Source: Actinoplanes sp. N902-109
Lineage (GTDB): Bacteria > Actinomycetota > Actinomycetes > Mycobacteriales > Micromonosporaceae
Length of the DNA stretch: 64,000 nt
Reading direction: 5' to 3'
Assembly (NCBI RefSeq): GCF_000389965.1
Contig: NC_021191.1
Coordinates: 118,501-182,500, forward strand
The notes below the pieces were generated by a model. The model did not search any database. It was given only the letters and a program-made list of their open reading frames with translations, and was not told where the DNA came from. Below are positions 9,432 through 20,446 of the stretch, piece by piece (the stretch's first letter is position 1; the number at the start of each line of letters is the position of its first letter). The position numbers and the translations under genes are program-made.

Positions 9432-12400
9432 CTACAACCCCTCAGCCACCGCCGCTGCGATCTTGAGCCACGCATCGCGCGTGCTGTTCGACAGGTGGCC
9501 GTACCGCAGCGGCTCCCCGGAGTCGATCAGCTTCTCGTACGGCGCCAGCAGCACCGCCCGGGTCCGCGCCGCGAAGTGCCGCTCGATCGCCGGCAGGTCG
9601 ATGTCCTTGCGCGTCGGCGGCATCGTCACCACGCTCACCGCCTGCCGCACCAGCCGCTGCCGCCCGCTCTGCTCCAGGTGGTCCAGCATGCGCGCGGCCG
9701 TCTCCGCCGAGTCGTTACGCGCCGACATCGTGATCACCAACTGGTCGGTGGCATCCATCGCCGCCTGCCAGTTCTGCGCCCGTACATTGTTGCCGGTGTC
9801 CACGAAAATCAGCTTGTAGAACCGGCTGACGATCTCCCGGATCTCGGCGAACGCGCTGGCCGTGAGCATCTCACCGGCGGTGGCGGACTCGTCGGACGCA
9901 AGCACGTCGAACATGCCCTCACCCTGAGCCCGCACATACTGCGACAAGTCACCGACCCGCCCGTGCGACCCGCGGAACAGGTGCAGATCCCGCATCATGT
10001 CGCGTACGGTCCGCGCGTGGAAGTCCTGCTGCGCCCGCATCCCCAGGGTCCCCTGGGTCTCGTTGTTGTCCCAGGCCAGCACGTACCCACCGCGCTTCTG
10101 CCCGAACGTCATGGCCAGCAGCAGCACGGCCACGGTCTTGCCGGCACCACCCTTCGGGTTGACCACGGTCACCTGCCGCAGCCCACCGAAGTTGCGCCGG
10201 ACCATCTCGACGTCCTGCTTGTACTCCTGCTCGCGCTTCCCGGGCGCAAGCCGGACCAGGCCCATCGTGCCCTTCTGCAGCAGCGCCCGCGGCCCCATCG
10301 TGGCCACCGGCTCAGCCGGCTTCGCCAACCGCCGCCGCGCGAACTCCTCCGCTGTCGGCGTCCCGTCCGAAACCCACGGCAACTGCTGGTACGGATCCAC
10401 GGGCGGCACGTTGGCCCCCGGCTGCTGCTCACCCGGCTGCGGCCCGACGGCCCGCGGATCCACGCTCGGCGGGTACGGTCCCGGCGGCGGCGTGCCCCAC
10501 TGCGGATTCTGGTACGGCCCGGGCTGCACCGGCTGCCCACCGGGGTACTGACCGCCCGGCTGCGGCGTGCCCGGATATGGCACGGCGGGCTGCGGTGTGC
10601 CGGGCTGCTGCGGGCCTGGGTGCTGCGGACCGGGCTGCTGGGCGCCGGGCTGTTGGGCGCCGGGGTACTGGGCGCCGGGCTGCTGGGCGCCGGGGTACTG
10701 GGCGCCGGGGTGCTGGGCGCCGGGCTGCTGGGTGGCCGGTTGTTGCGCGCTCGGCTGCTGTGACGGGGGGTGCTGAGCGGCGGGGTTTTGGACGCCCGGT
10801 TGCTGGGTGCGCGGGTCTTGCGAGGCGGTGTACTGGGAGGTTGGCTGCGGTGTGCCCGGTTGCTGCGGGCCGGGTTGCGGTGCCGCCCCCTGCGGTGCCG
10901 CCCCCTGGGAGGGCGTGCCCTGCGGTGCCATCCCCTGGTATGGCGTGCCGTGCGACGGCGTGCCCTGCGGAGACGGCGTGCCCTGCAACGACGATGCATG
11001 CTGCGGCGAGGGCTGCGCAGCGTGCGATTCCGGAGTCTGCGGTCCACCCATCTGCGTTCCCCTGGACTGAGTGCTACCGACCATGCCGCCGGAGTGAGTG
11101 CCACCGGTCACATCACCGGATCGAGCGCTACCGGCCACGCCCCCGGACCGGGTGCCACCGACCACGCCGTTGAAAGACGTCCCGCCGGCCGGGCCGTCAG
11201 AGGTCGCGCCACTGGTCATGCCGCTGGCAGACGTGCCACTAGCCATGCCGTTGGTCGACGTGCCACCGGTGTGGCCGCTGGAGGTCCGGCCGCCAGGGGA
11301 GGACGGGCCGCCGATCGGGCCGCCGGACTGCGGTGCCGCGACCTGGGGGACAGTTGCGGGCCGGTCGCTCGCGGATGGCGAGGTAGCCGACTGAGCAGGC
11401 ACCGGGCCGGGCCGGTACACCGCGCCGGATGCTGGCGTCGCCGAGGCCGGACCGCTGGCAGAAGAAGCCGGGCCGCTGGCAGAAGAAGCCGGGCCGTTGG
11501 CTGAGGAAGCCCGGCCGCTGGCTGAGGAAGCCGGGCCGTTCGCTGAGGAAGCCGGGCCGCCGGCAGAGGGAGCCGGGCCGCTGGCTGAGGAAGCCGCCGA
11601 CGGCTGCGAGGCCGCTGGTGCTGCCGATGCGCCGGTGCCCGAGCTTGGGGCGGGCCCCGAACGAGGCGGCGCAGGCGTGGAACCCTGCTCGGCAGCCGGT
11701 GCGGCGGGCCGTTGCAGGGGCTGGGACCAGGGCGACTCACCGGCTCCGTGTGCCGGGACTGTGCCGGGCCCGCTCGCAGCATTGCCGCTTCGGGCAGAAG
11801 GCGTTTCCAAAACCGGCGCCGCCGCGCCCGAAGCCGCCGAGGATGGGGTCGCGGTCGGGCCCGACGGTGACGTGCCGGTGGACGAGGTTGCCGACGCCGT
11901 GGACCTGTTTGCGAGGTTCGGCCCGGTGGGTGTGCCGGCGCCTCGGAAGAGGCTCGGGTCGGGGCCGCCGGAGACGGGCGCTGAGGCGGAGAAGTGGCCG
12001 GAAGGAGAAGAAGCCGACGAAGACGGTCCAGCCGGCGCCGCGGATGACGATGTCATGGGTCCCGCGTCAGCAACACCAGCAGGTCCGGAAGCAGGAGCAG
12101 CCGCAGGTCCGGCGCTCGGGGCCGGCCCGGAGGTGGGAGCGGCCGCAGACGTGGGTGCAGGTCCAGAGGTGGGTGCAGCAGCCGCGGTGGATGCGACTCC
12201 GGGGAAGTCGGTGGCGGGTACGGCCGCGATGCCCGAACCCCCGGCGCCGGAAGGGCCAGCGGCCGGGTCGGTGGCCATCGTCGAAGGCGGGCTGGCGGCC
12301 GGCCCCCACGGGCGGCCGCTGCCATCCGGGGTGGGAATCGGCTGTTGGGCGCCGGGGTGAGGAACAGCGGAACCGTGCACCGCGCCGCCACCGTGCCTGG

Positions 12401-12836
12401 AGGGGCCGGCCGCCGATCCGTTGGGCACCGGCCCACCGCCATGGACGGGACCGCTGCCAGGGGCGGGCCCGCTGCCGGGAGCCGGAGCGCTGCCCTGAAC
12501 CGAGGCACTGCCATGAACCGGACCGGCGCCGGGGACGGGTGCGCCGCCATGGACGGGAGCGGTGCCGGGAGCGGGGGTGCCGTACGTCGGGCCAGGGGTG
12601 GGCGGCTGGTAGGCGGGTGGTGGCTGGGCGGTGCGGTCCATCGGCCGGTAGACGTCACCGGGAGGCAGCGGGTAGGCCGGGGAAGGGTCGTGCGGGACCG
12701 GCCGGCCGCCGTGCAGCGGGGCCGGGGCGGTCAGCTCCTCCGGCGGCCAGAACGGTTCGACGTCCCGGTCGGGGGGTGAGCCGTTGGTGCCCGGGACGTA
12801 GACGCGGTCGGCGTTCTCGTCCTCCACAGGTGGCAC
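9432..12836 (-). CDS. ParA/MinD-type ATPase with very long disordered N-terminus (EspI-like)
   Basis: 1134 residues. The first ~850 are low complexity: Pro/Gly/Ala/Ser-rich, then tandem PASSANG-like and QPGAQYPGA-like repeats rich in Gln and Pro. The last ~255 are a deviant-Walker ATPase with NPKGGAGKT, a DNNETQGTLG segment and a Walker B-like LIFVDTGNN. This architecture resembles mycobacterial EspI and other type VII secretion-associated ATPases, but no ESX gene is in the window. GTG at 12836 has GGGGAGG 8 nt upstream, which excludes the longer open frame to 13301. It is the third gene after purA on this strand, 64 bp behind its neighbour. Confidence 0.82.
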   Translation of the reverse strand: MPPVEDENADRVYVPGTNGSPPDRDVEPFWPPEELTAPAPLHGGRPVPHDPSPAYPLPPGDVYRPMDRTAQPPPAYQPPTPGPTYGTPAPGTAPVHGGAPVPGAGPVHGSASVQGSAPAPGSGPAPGSGPVHGGGPVPNGSAAGPSRHGGGAVHGSAVPHPGAQQPIPTPDGSGRPWGPAASPPSTMATDPAAGPSGAGGSGIAAVPATDFPGVASTAAAAPTSGPAPTSAAAPTSGPAPSAGPAAAPASGPAGVADAGPMTSSSAAPAGPSSSASSPSGHFSASAPVSGGPDPSLFRGAGTPTGPNLANRSTASATSSTGTSPSGPTATPSSAASGAAAPVLETPSARSGNAASGPGTVPAHGAGESPWSQPLQRPAAPAAEQGSTPAPPRSGPAPSSGTGASAAPAASQPSAASSASGPAPSAGGPASSANGPASSASGRASSANGPASSASGPASSASGPASATPASGAVYRPGPVPAQSATSPSASDRPATVPQVAAPQSGGPIGGPSSPGGRTSSGHTGGTSTNGMASGTSASGMTSGATSDGPAGGTSFNGVVGGTRSGGVAGSARSGDVTGGTHSGGMVGSTQSRGTQMGGPQTPESHAAQPSPQHASSLQGTPSPQGTPSHGTPYQGMAPQGTPSQGAAPQGAAPQPGPQQPGTPQPTSQYTASQDPRTQQPGVQNPAAQHPPSQQPSAQQPATQQPGAQHPGAQYPGAQQPGAQYPGAQQPGAQQPGPQHPGPQQPGTPQPAVPYPGTPQPGGQYPGGQPVQPGPYQNPQWGTPPPGPYPPSVDPRAVGPQPGEQQPGANVPPVDPYQQLPWVSDGTPTAEEFARRRLAKPAEPVATMGPRALLQKGTMGLVRLAPGKREQEYKQDVEMVRRNFGGLRQVTVVNPKGGAGKTVAVLLLAMTFGQKRGGYVLAWDNNETQGTLGMRAQQDFHARTVRDMMRDLHLFRGSHGRVGDLSQYVRAQGEGMFDVLASDESATAGEMLTASAFAEIREIVSRFYKLIFVDTGNNVRAQNWQAAMDATDQLVITMSARNDSAETAARMLDHLEQSGRQRLVRQAVSVVTMPPTRKDIDLPAIERHFAARTRAVLLAPYEKLIDSGEPLRYGHLSNSTRDAWLKIAAAVAEGL

Positions 12837-12900
12837 GGATGAAACCTCCCCGTCAAAGCATTCGTACCTGCGTGCTACCTGTTCAGCGTCGCACAGACGG

Positions 12901-13866
12901 TCATGCTGCGTACACCGCCCATGCCCCGGGCTCCGTCCACCACGAGCGTTTCCGGGTAGTGCTTCCGGCCACACCGTCGTCGAGGAATTGGAGTTCACCG
13001 TCGCGGGGGAGCACCGACACCGCTCGGCCCCGGGCGCGGCGCACCTCGATGCGTACCCGCGGCTTCTGGAAGCGCTTCTTGACCACGATCGGGACTGCCA
13101 CGGCGACCTCGACCCGGCCATCGGTGGGGTCGCCGTCGGCGAGGAGCTGGATGCCGTCGAACTCCGCGTAGCCACCGCCGTTGCCGATGGCGCAGGCCAG
13201 GAGGTGGTCGCTGCCGTCGGAGAGCACGGCGTCGTCCACCTCGATCCGGCCGCGCCAGGGCACCGCCCGGTTGTTGTCGTCGACGCCGCCGACCAGGGCA
13301 CCGTCCACAGTGACCGAGCCGCCGTCGTTGCGCAGCAAGTCGAGCCGGCGGACCGTGCTGCCGAGCACCGCCGCCGCCACCTGTGCCGGGTCGCGCGGCA
13401 GGCCGAGCTGGGCGGCCAGGTCCTGCTCGTTGGCCGGGTCGAGCGGCAGGATTGCGATCGGCGGCAGGTCGGGGACCGTGCGGTTGTCGGCCAGGTCGGC
13501 GGGGCGCTTGCTGGGCGGTGGGGCGTACCGGCGGACCAGCCGGCGCATGACGGCCCGCAGCTGACCGTCGGTGGCGGTCGCGACGACCAGCCGGGTCTTG
13601 CTCTCGGGGTCGGGCCAGTCGAGGCCGTCGGACCGGGCGGGTGCGTCGAAGCGGGCGATCACCGCGTCGATGTCGGCGTCCGAGGCGGCGACCACGGTCT
13701 CGACCCGCGCGCCGGCCTCGGTGAGGGCCTCGGCGCATTTCAGGACCGGCACCCTGGGCGCCGCGCAGGCATCCTTCTCCGGTACGCCGCAAGCACCGCA
13801 CGAATCACCGCAACCACCGGCCGCACCCGGACCCTCGGCGATGCTGAGCAGGATCACGTCGTACAT
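12901..13866 (-). CDS. Degenerate diacylglycerol/lipid-kinase-like protein with Cys-rich N-terminus
   Basis: 321 residues. The layout matches DAGK-type lipid kinases: an N-terminal Rossmann-like part with a hydrophobic strand (LVVATATDGQ) where the family has GGDGT, then ILPLDPANEQDLAAQLGLP where it has the GTGND motif, then a beta-rich C-terminal half. Both catalytic motifs are lost, so it is probably a pseudokinase. The N-terminus carries cysteines at about 19, 23, 26, 34 and 44, including CX3CX2C, suggestive of metal or Fe-S binding. ATG lies 2 nt after the purA stop, so the genes are cotranscribed. Confidence 0.7.
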   Translation of the reverse strand: MYDVILLSIAEGPGAAGGCGDSCGACGVPEKDACAAPRVPVLKCAEALTEAGARVETVVAASDADIDAVIARFDAPARSDGLDWPDPESKTRLVVATATDGQLRAVMRRLVRRYAPPPSKRPADLADNRTVPDLPPIAILPLDPANEQDLAAQLGLPRDPAQVAAAVLGSTVRRLDLLRNDGGSVTVDGALVGGVDDNNRAVPWRGRIEVDDAVLSDGSDHLLACAIGNGGGYAEFDGIQLLADGDPTDGRVEVAVAVPIVVKKRFQKPRVRIEVRRARGRAVSVLPRDGELQFLDDGVAGSTTRKRSWWTEPGAWAVYAA

Positions 13867-13868
13867 GG

Positions 13869-15161
<1,293 letters not shown>

Positions 15162-15252
15162 TTGACTGACGCCTTCCGTTGAAACACGTCGTACACGGAG
15201 AGGCCCGGGTACTGCCGAAGTTTACGCGACCTCCCAGCTCATCGCTTACCGG

Positions 15253-15320
15253 TTGTCCACAGGCCGGATTGGTTATCCACAGGAGTGATCGAGTTATCCA
15301 CAGGGCGTCACTGTGGACAA
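15253..15320. promoter_or_regulatory. Cluster of four DnaA boxes between purA and purD
   Basis: Four perfect 9-mers: TTGTCCACA at 15253-15261, TTATCCACA at 15273-15281 and 15294-15302, and TGTGGACAA (the reverse-strand TTGTCCACA) at 15312-15320. Start-to-start spacings of 20, 21 and 18 nt put them on roughly the same helix face. They fill most of the 198-bp intergenic region upstream of both purA and purD. They could bind DnaA to regulate the two genes or titrate DnaA. There is no AT-rich unwinding region or dnaA/dnaN to suggest oriC. Confidence 0.8.
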
Positions 15321-15359
15321 GCCGGAGGGTGATCGGCGGCGGCCCGTAGGATCTGCGCC

Positions 15360-16601
<1,242 letters not shown>

Positions 16602-16612
16602 GCCGGCGCCCG

Positions 16613-16637
16613 GCCCCGGCGCAACACACGCCGGGGC
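16613..16637. terminator. Hairpin between purD and the convergent SCP2 gene
   Basis: Stem GCCCCGGCG (16613-16621) with CGCCGGGGC (16629-16637) and a 7-nt loop, 11 nt past the purD stop. No T-tract follows. It may serve both convergent genes. Confidence 0.55.
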
Positions 16638-16676
16638 TGGGAAAACCGGCTGAGGGCCGGGCTGGGAACCGGCAGC

Positions 16677-17129
16677 TCAGCCCTTCGGGATGTCGAAGAG
16701 CTTGGCGACGGACGCGGCGAGGCCGAGGTCACCCTTGGCCTTGATCTTGCCCGTCATGAACATCATCATCGGGTTGCCGTCGCCCGAGACGACCTTGAGG
16801 AACGTCACCGGGTCCATGGTCATGGCCAGCTTGGGCTCGCGGACCGGCTCGTTGGTGACCGTGCAGGCGCCGTTCTCGATCACCGTCTCGTAGGTGTCGG
16901 TGGCGCCGCCCGGGCCGCCGGTGATGTTCCAGTGGATGACGGCCTGGGTGCTGCCCGCCCGGTCGGCCCGGAAGAGCGTCGGCATCCGGCCGAACACCTC
17001 GTCCAGGATCTTGCCGCGGGTCTCGGAGCCCATGACCTCGGCGATCTTCGAGTCCGGCGTGGACTTCACCAGCTGGGCGAACTCCTTCGGACCGATCGAG
17101 GCGAGCGACTCGGGGCTGAAATCAGTCAT
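16677..17129 (-). CDS. SCP2 sterol-binding domain protein
   Basis: 150-residue protein with an SCP2-type lipid-binding fold: a strand-rich middle (VIHWNITGGPGGATDTYETVIENG), the LAMTMDPVTFLKVVSGDGNP turn, and the family's TGKIKAKGDLGLAASV near the end. Actinobacterial relatives bind hydrophobic ligands, and the role here is unknown. It is divergent from the ArsR-like regulator across 114 bp. ATG at 17129 is preceded by a GAAAGG-type site. Confidence 0.85.
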   Translation of the reverse strand: MTDFSPESLASIGPKEFAQLVKSTPDSKIAEVMGSETRGKILDEVFGRMPTLFRADRAGSTQAVIHWNITGGPGGATDTYETVIENGACTVTNEPVREPKLAMTMDPVTFLKVVSGDGNPMMMFMTGKIKAKGDLGLAASVAKLFDIPKG

Positions 17130-17243
17130 CGGTGGACCTTTCGGGATGAGCGCCAGACCTACTCACGAGTAACCCTAGCGAGAACCGCGTCGTCCTGCAG
17201 TCTCTCAACCGCCAGGCAACCGTTTGACAGTAGACTCCCCAAC

Positions 17244-17783
17244 ATGTCTTTGGGAGATGACGCGGGCCGCCGACGGGCCTTCCTGCGAGCCACTGCCCAT
17301 CCCGTACGCCTGCAGATCCTGTCGCTGCTGTCCAGCGCCGCACTCACCGCCGCGGACGTCGCCCGGGAGCTGGGGCTCACCCATGCCAATGCGAGTTACC
17401 ACCTGCGCAACCTGCTGTCGGCCGGCGTCGTGGTGCAGGAAGGCGAGGAACGCATCCGCGGCGGCGTTGCCAAGCGCTACCGCTACGACTCCTCGCGAGA
17501 TCGGGGCTACTTCAACGGCGCCGGCGCCGATCCCGACACCCATCGGGCGATGTACGCGGTCGTGGCGGACGAGCTCATCCGGCGGACCGCACAAGCCGAC
17601 TGGTCCACCGGCGGCACGATGACCGACGCCGAGCTCTGGGTCGACCCCGAGGTCTTCCTCGACATCCGCGAACGCATCACCCAGCTCAGCCGCGAACTGC
17701 ACGCCGCCGCGCAACCCCCGCGTACCCCCGGCACGGTCCGGACCAGCACGACCGTCGCGATGTTCCGGATGACCGACGCATGA
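17244..17783 (+). CDS. ArsR-like winged-helix transcriptional regulator
   Basis: 179 residues with an N-terminal winged helix (ATAHPVRLQILSLLSSAALT, then the recognition region LGLTHANASYHLRNLLSAG) followed by a wing containing GGVAKRYRY. The remaining ~90 residues probably sense a ligand or dimerise. The next gene, an MFS exporter, starts inside its stop codon (ATGA). A regulator-exporter pair of this kind usually responds to the exported compound. ATG at 17244 fits the HTH start. A TTGACA lies 15 nt upstream but without a convincing -10. Confidence 0.85.
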   Translation: MSLGDDAGRRRAFLRATAHPVRLQILSLLSSAALTAADVARELGLTHANASYHLRNLLSAGVVVQEGEERIRGGVAKRYRYDSSRDRGYFNGAGADPDTHRAMYAVVADELIRRTAQADWSTGGTMTDAELWVDPEVFLDIRERITQLSRELHAAAQPPRTPGTVRTSTTVAMFRMTDA

Positions 17784-19027
17784 CGATGCTCGCTCCGCTG
17801 CGGCACAGCGCGTTCCGCTTCCTGCTGGCCGGACGCACCGTGAACGCCCTGGGCAACGCGATCGCGCCGGTCGCGCTCGCCTTCGCGGTGCTCGATCTGA
17901 CCGGTTCGGCCACCGACCTGGGCCTGGTCGTCGGCACCCGCATGCTCGCCAACGTGCTGTTCCTGCTGTTCGGTGGGGCGCTCGCCGACCGCCTGCCGAA
18001 AAACCTGCTGATGGTCGGAGCCGGCATCGCGGCAGCAGTCACCCAGGGTGCGGTGGCGATCCTGATCATCACCGGTACGGCGACAGTGCCGCTTCTCATC
18101 GCCCTGTCCGCGGTCAACGGGATGGTGGCCGCGCTGGCCCTGCCCGCGTCGTCCTCGATCCTGCCGCAGCTCGTGCCGGCCGCCGAGCGCCAGCAGGCCA
18201 ACGGTCTCGGCCGGCTGTTCTTCAACGGCGCGACGATCGTCGGCGCCCCGGCCGGCGGCATCATCGTGGCGTCCAGCAGCCCGGGCTGGGGCATCGCGAT
18301 CGACGCCGGGGCGTTCGCGCTGTCCGCCGCGTCGTTCGCCCTGGTGCGGCTGCCCACGGTGGCGCCGGCCGCCGCACCTCGGCCCGGCATCATCGCCGAG
18401 CTTCGGGACGGCTGGTCGGCGTTCCGCTCGCGCACCTGGCTGTGGGTCGTCGTGGCCGCGTTCGGTGTGGTCAACGCCTGTCTGAGCGCGAGCGTCAACG
18501 TCCTGGGCCCGCTCGTCGCCGACACCACCATCGGGCGCCGGGCCTGGGGCTTCGTGCTCGCCGCCGAGACGGTCGGGATGCTGCTCGGCGCGATTGTCGC
18601 AATGCGGGTGCGGGTACGCCGGTTGCTGCTGCTCGGCGTGTTCTGCACCGCTTTCGTGGCGCTGCCGGTGTTCACCCTCGGGTTGCTGCCGCGTCTCGGG
18701 CCGCTGCTCGTTGCCATGTTCGTCGCCGGGCTGACGATCGAGCAGTTCGGCATCGCGTGGGAGACCACCATGCAGGAGCACGTGCCGGCGGAGAAGCTCG
18801 CGCGGGTCTACTCGTACGACATGGTCGGGTCCTATGTCGCGATCCCGCTCGGGCAGGCGGTGAGCGGGCCGGTCGCGGACGCGGTCGGGCTCACCCCCAC
18901 GCTGGTCGGTGCGGCCGTCCTGATCGTGGTTGCCGCGCTGGCGATGCTGAGCAGCCGGGACGTCCGCACGCTCAGCCACACGGACCACCGGGCGCCGGCA
19001 CCGCCCATGGAACAATCGACGCTGTGA
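17780..19027 (+). CDS. MFS transporter (efflux type)
   Basis: 415-residue major facilitator with about 12 hydrophobic helices and a GGALADRLPKN segment at the loop 2-3 signature position, of the enterobactin-exporter/MFS_3 kind. It overlaps the ArsR-like gene by 4 nt and purB by 4 nt (GTGA), so it is translationally coupled to both. Its substrate cannot be told. Placing an efflux pump in one transcript with purB is unusual and may simply reflect compact packing. Confidence 0.88.
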   Translation: MTMLAPLRHSAFRFLLAGRTVNALGNAIAPVALAFAVLDLTGSATDLGLVVGTRMLANVLFLLFGGALADRLPKNLLMVGAGIAAAVTQGAVAILIITGTATVPLLIALSAVNGMVAALALPASSSILPQLVPAAERQQANGLGRLFFNGATIVGAPAGGIIVASSSPGWGIAIDAGAFALSAASFALVRLPTVAPAAAPRPGIIAELRDGWSAFRSRTWLWVVVAAFGVVNACLSASVNVLGPLVADTTIGRRAWGFVLAAETVGMLLGAIVAMRVRVRRLLLLGVFCTAFVALPVFTLGLLPRLGPLLVAMFVAGLTIEQFGIAWETTMQEHVPAEKLARVYSYDMVGSYVAIPLGQAVSGPVADAVGLTPTLVGAAVLIVVAALAMLSSRDVRTLSHTDHRAPAPPMEQSTL

Positions 19028-20445
19028 GCATCCCGAACGTTCTCGCCAGCCGCTACGCCTCCGCCGATCTCGTCGACCTGTGGTCGCCCGAGGAGAAGAT
19101 CCGGATGGAGCGCCGGCTCTGGCTGGCGGTGCTGCGTGCCCAGCGTGATCTCGGCGTGCCGTTGCCGGAGGGCGTCGTCGAGGCGTACGAGCGGGCGGTC
19201 GACGATGTTGACCTGGCGAGCATCGCAGCGCGCGAACGGGTGACCCGGCACGACGTCAAGGCGCGCATCGAGGAGTTCAGCGCGCTGGCCGGGCACGAGC
19301 ACATCCACAAGGGCATGACCTCGCGTGATCTGACCGAGAACGTCGAGCAGCTGCAGATCCGGGCATCGCTGGAGCTGGTCCGCGCCCGCGTCGTGGCCAC
19401 CCTCGCGCGGCTCACCGAGCTGGCAGTCGAGCACAGCGACCTCGTCATGACCGGCCGGTCGCACAACGTCGCGGCGCAGGCGACCACGCTGGGCAAGCGC
19501 TTCGCGAGTGCGGCCGAGGAGCTGCTGATCGCGTACGAGCGGCTGGACGATCTGATCCGCCGCTATCCGCTGCGCGGCATCAAGGGCCCGGTCGGCACGG
19601 CCGCCGACCAGCTGGACCTGCTCGACGGGGACGCCGGCAAGCTGGCCGAGCTGGAACGCAAGGTCGCCGAGCACCTCGGGTTCGAACGGGTGCTCACCAG
19701 CGTCGGCCAGGTCTACCCGCGCTCGCTCGACTTCGACGTCGTCTCCGCACTGGCCCAGGTCGTCGCGGCGCCGTCGTCGCTGGCCACCACGATCCGGCTG
19801 ATGGTGGGCCAGGAGCTGGTGACCGAGGGCTTCAAGCCGGGCCAGGTCGGCTCGTCGGCGATGCCGCACAAGATGAACACCCGGTCCTCCGAGCGGGTCA
19901 ACGGTCTCGCGGTGATTGTCCGCGGCTATCTGTCGATGGTCGGCGAGCTGGCCGGTGACCAGTGGAACGAGGGTGACGTCTCCTGCTCGGTGGTGCGCCG
20001 GGTGGCCCTGCCCGACGCCTTCTTCGCCGCCGACGGGCTGTTCCAGACATTCCTGACCGTGCTCGACGAGTTCGGCGCCTACCCCGCCGTCATCGCCCGC
20101 GAGCTGGACCGCTTCCTGCCGTTCCTGGCCACCACGAAGATGCTGGTGGCGGCGGTGCGCAAGGGTGTCGGTCGGGAGGCCGCCCACGAGGTGATCAAGG
20201 AGCACGCGGTCGGGGTGGCGCTGGCCATGCGCGAGAAGGGCATCGCCGACAACGACCTGTTCGACCGGCTCGCCACCGACGGGCGTCTGGGCCTGACCCG
20301 GGCCGAGATCGACGCGCTGGTTGCCGATCGGGCCGCGTTCGTGGGTGCGGCCCCGGCGCAGGTGCAGATGGTGGCCGAGCGGGTCGCCGAGATCGTGGCC
20401 GCGCACCCGGAGGCCGCCAAGTACGCCCCGGCGCCGATCCTCTAG
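19024..20445 (+). CDS. purB: Adenylosuccinate lyase
   Basis: 473-residue fumarase/aspartase-superfamily enzyme acting twice in purine synthesis (SAICAR to AICAR, adenylosuccinate to AMP). The superfamily signature GSSAMPHKMN is present, with the catalytic-region TSRDLTENV and MTGRSHN segments. The start is GTG at 19024, inside the stop of the MFS gene. An open frame extends upstream to 18442 but covers the transporter and is not coding. Only one base separates its stop from the convergent LysR gene. Confidence 0.96.
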   Translation: MSIPNVLASRYASADLVDLWSPEEKIRMERRLWLAVLRAQRDLGVPLPEGVVEAYERAVDDVDLASIAARERVTRHDVKARIEEFSALAGHEHIHKGMTSRDLTENVEQLQIRASLELVRARVVATLARLTELAVEHSDLVMTGRSHNVAAQATTLGKRFASAAEELLIAYERLDDLIRRYPLRGIKGPVGTAADQLDLLDGDAGKLAELERKVAEHLGFERVLTSVGQVYPRSLDFDVVSALAQVVAAPSSLATTIRLMVGQELVTEGFKPGQVGSSAMPHKMNTRSSERVNGLAVIVRGYLSMVGELAGDQWNEGDVSCSVVRRVALPDAFFAADGLFQTFLTVLDEFGAYPAVIARELDRFLPFLATTKMLVAAVRKGVGREAAHEVIKEHAVGVALAMREKGIADNDLFDRLATDGRLGLTRAEIDALVADRAAFVGAAPAQVQMVAERVAEIVAAHPEAAKYAPAPIL

Positions 20446-20446
20446 G

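Noticed and set aside
10567..11504. Several plus-strand open frames of Cys/Gly/Trp repeats inside the ATPase gene
   Set aside because: They are the reverse complement of the Pro/Gln repeats of the minus-strand gene, with no start site or family features.
15162..15359. Chromosomal origin (oriC)
   Set aside because: Only four DnaA boxes in 198 bp, no AT-rich unwinding stretch, and no dnaA, dnaN, gyrB or rpmH nearby.
18442..19023. 194-residue N-terminal extension of PurB
   Set aside because: It lies within the MFS transporter gene in another frame and is Arg/Gly-rich. PurB of normal length starts at GTG 19024.
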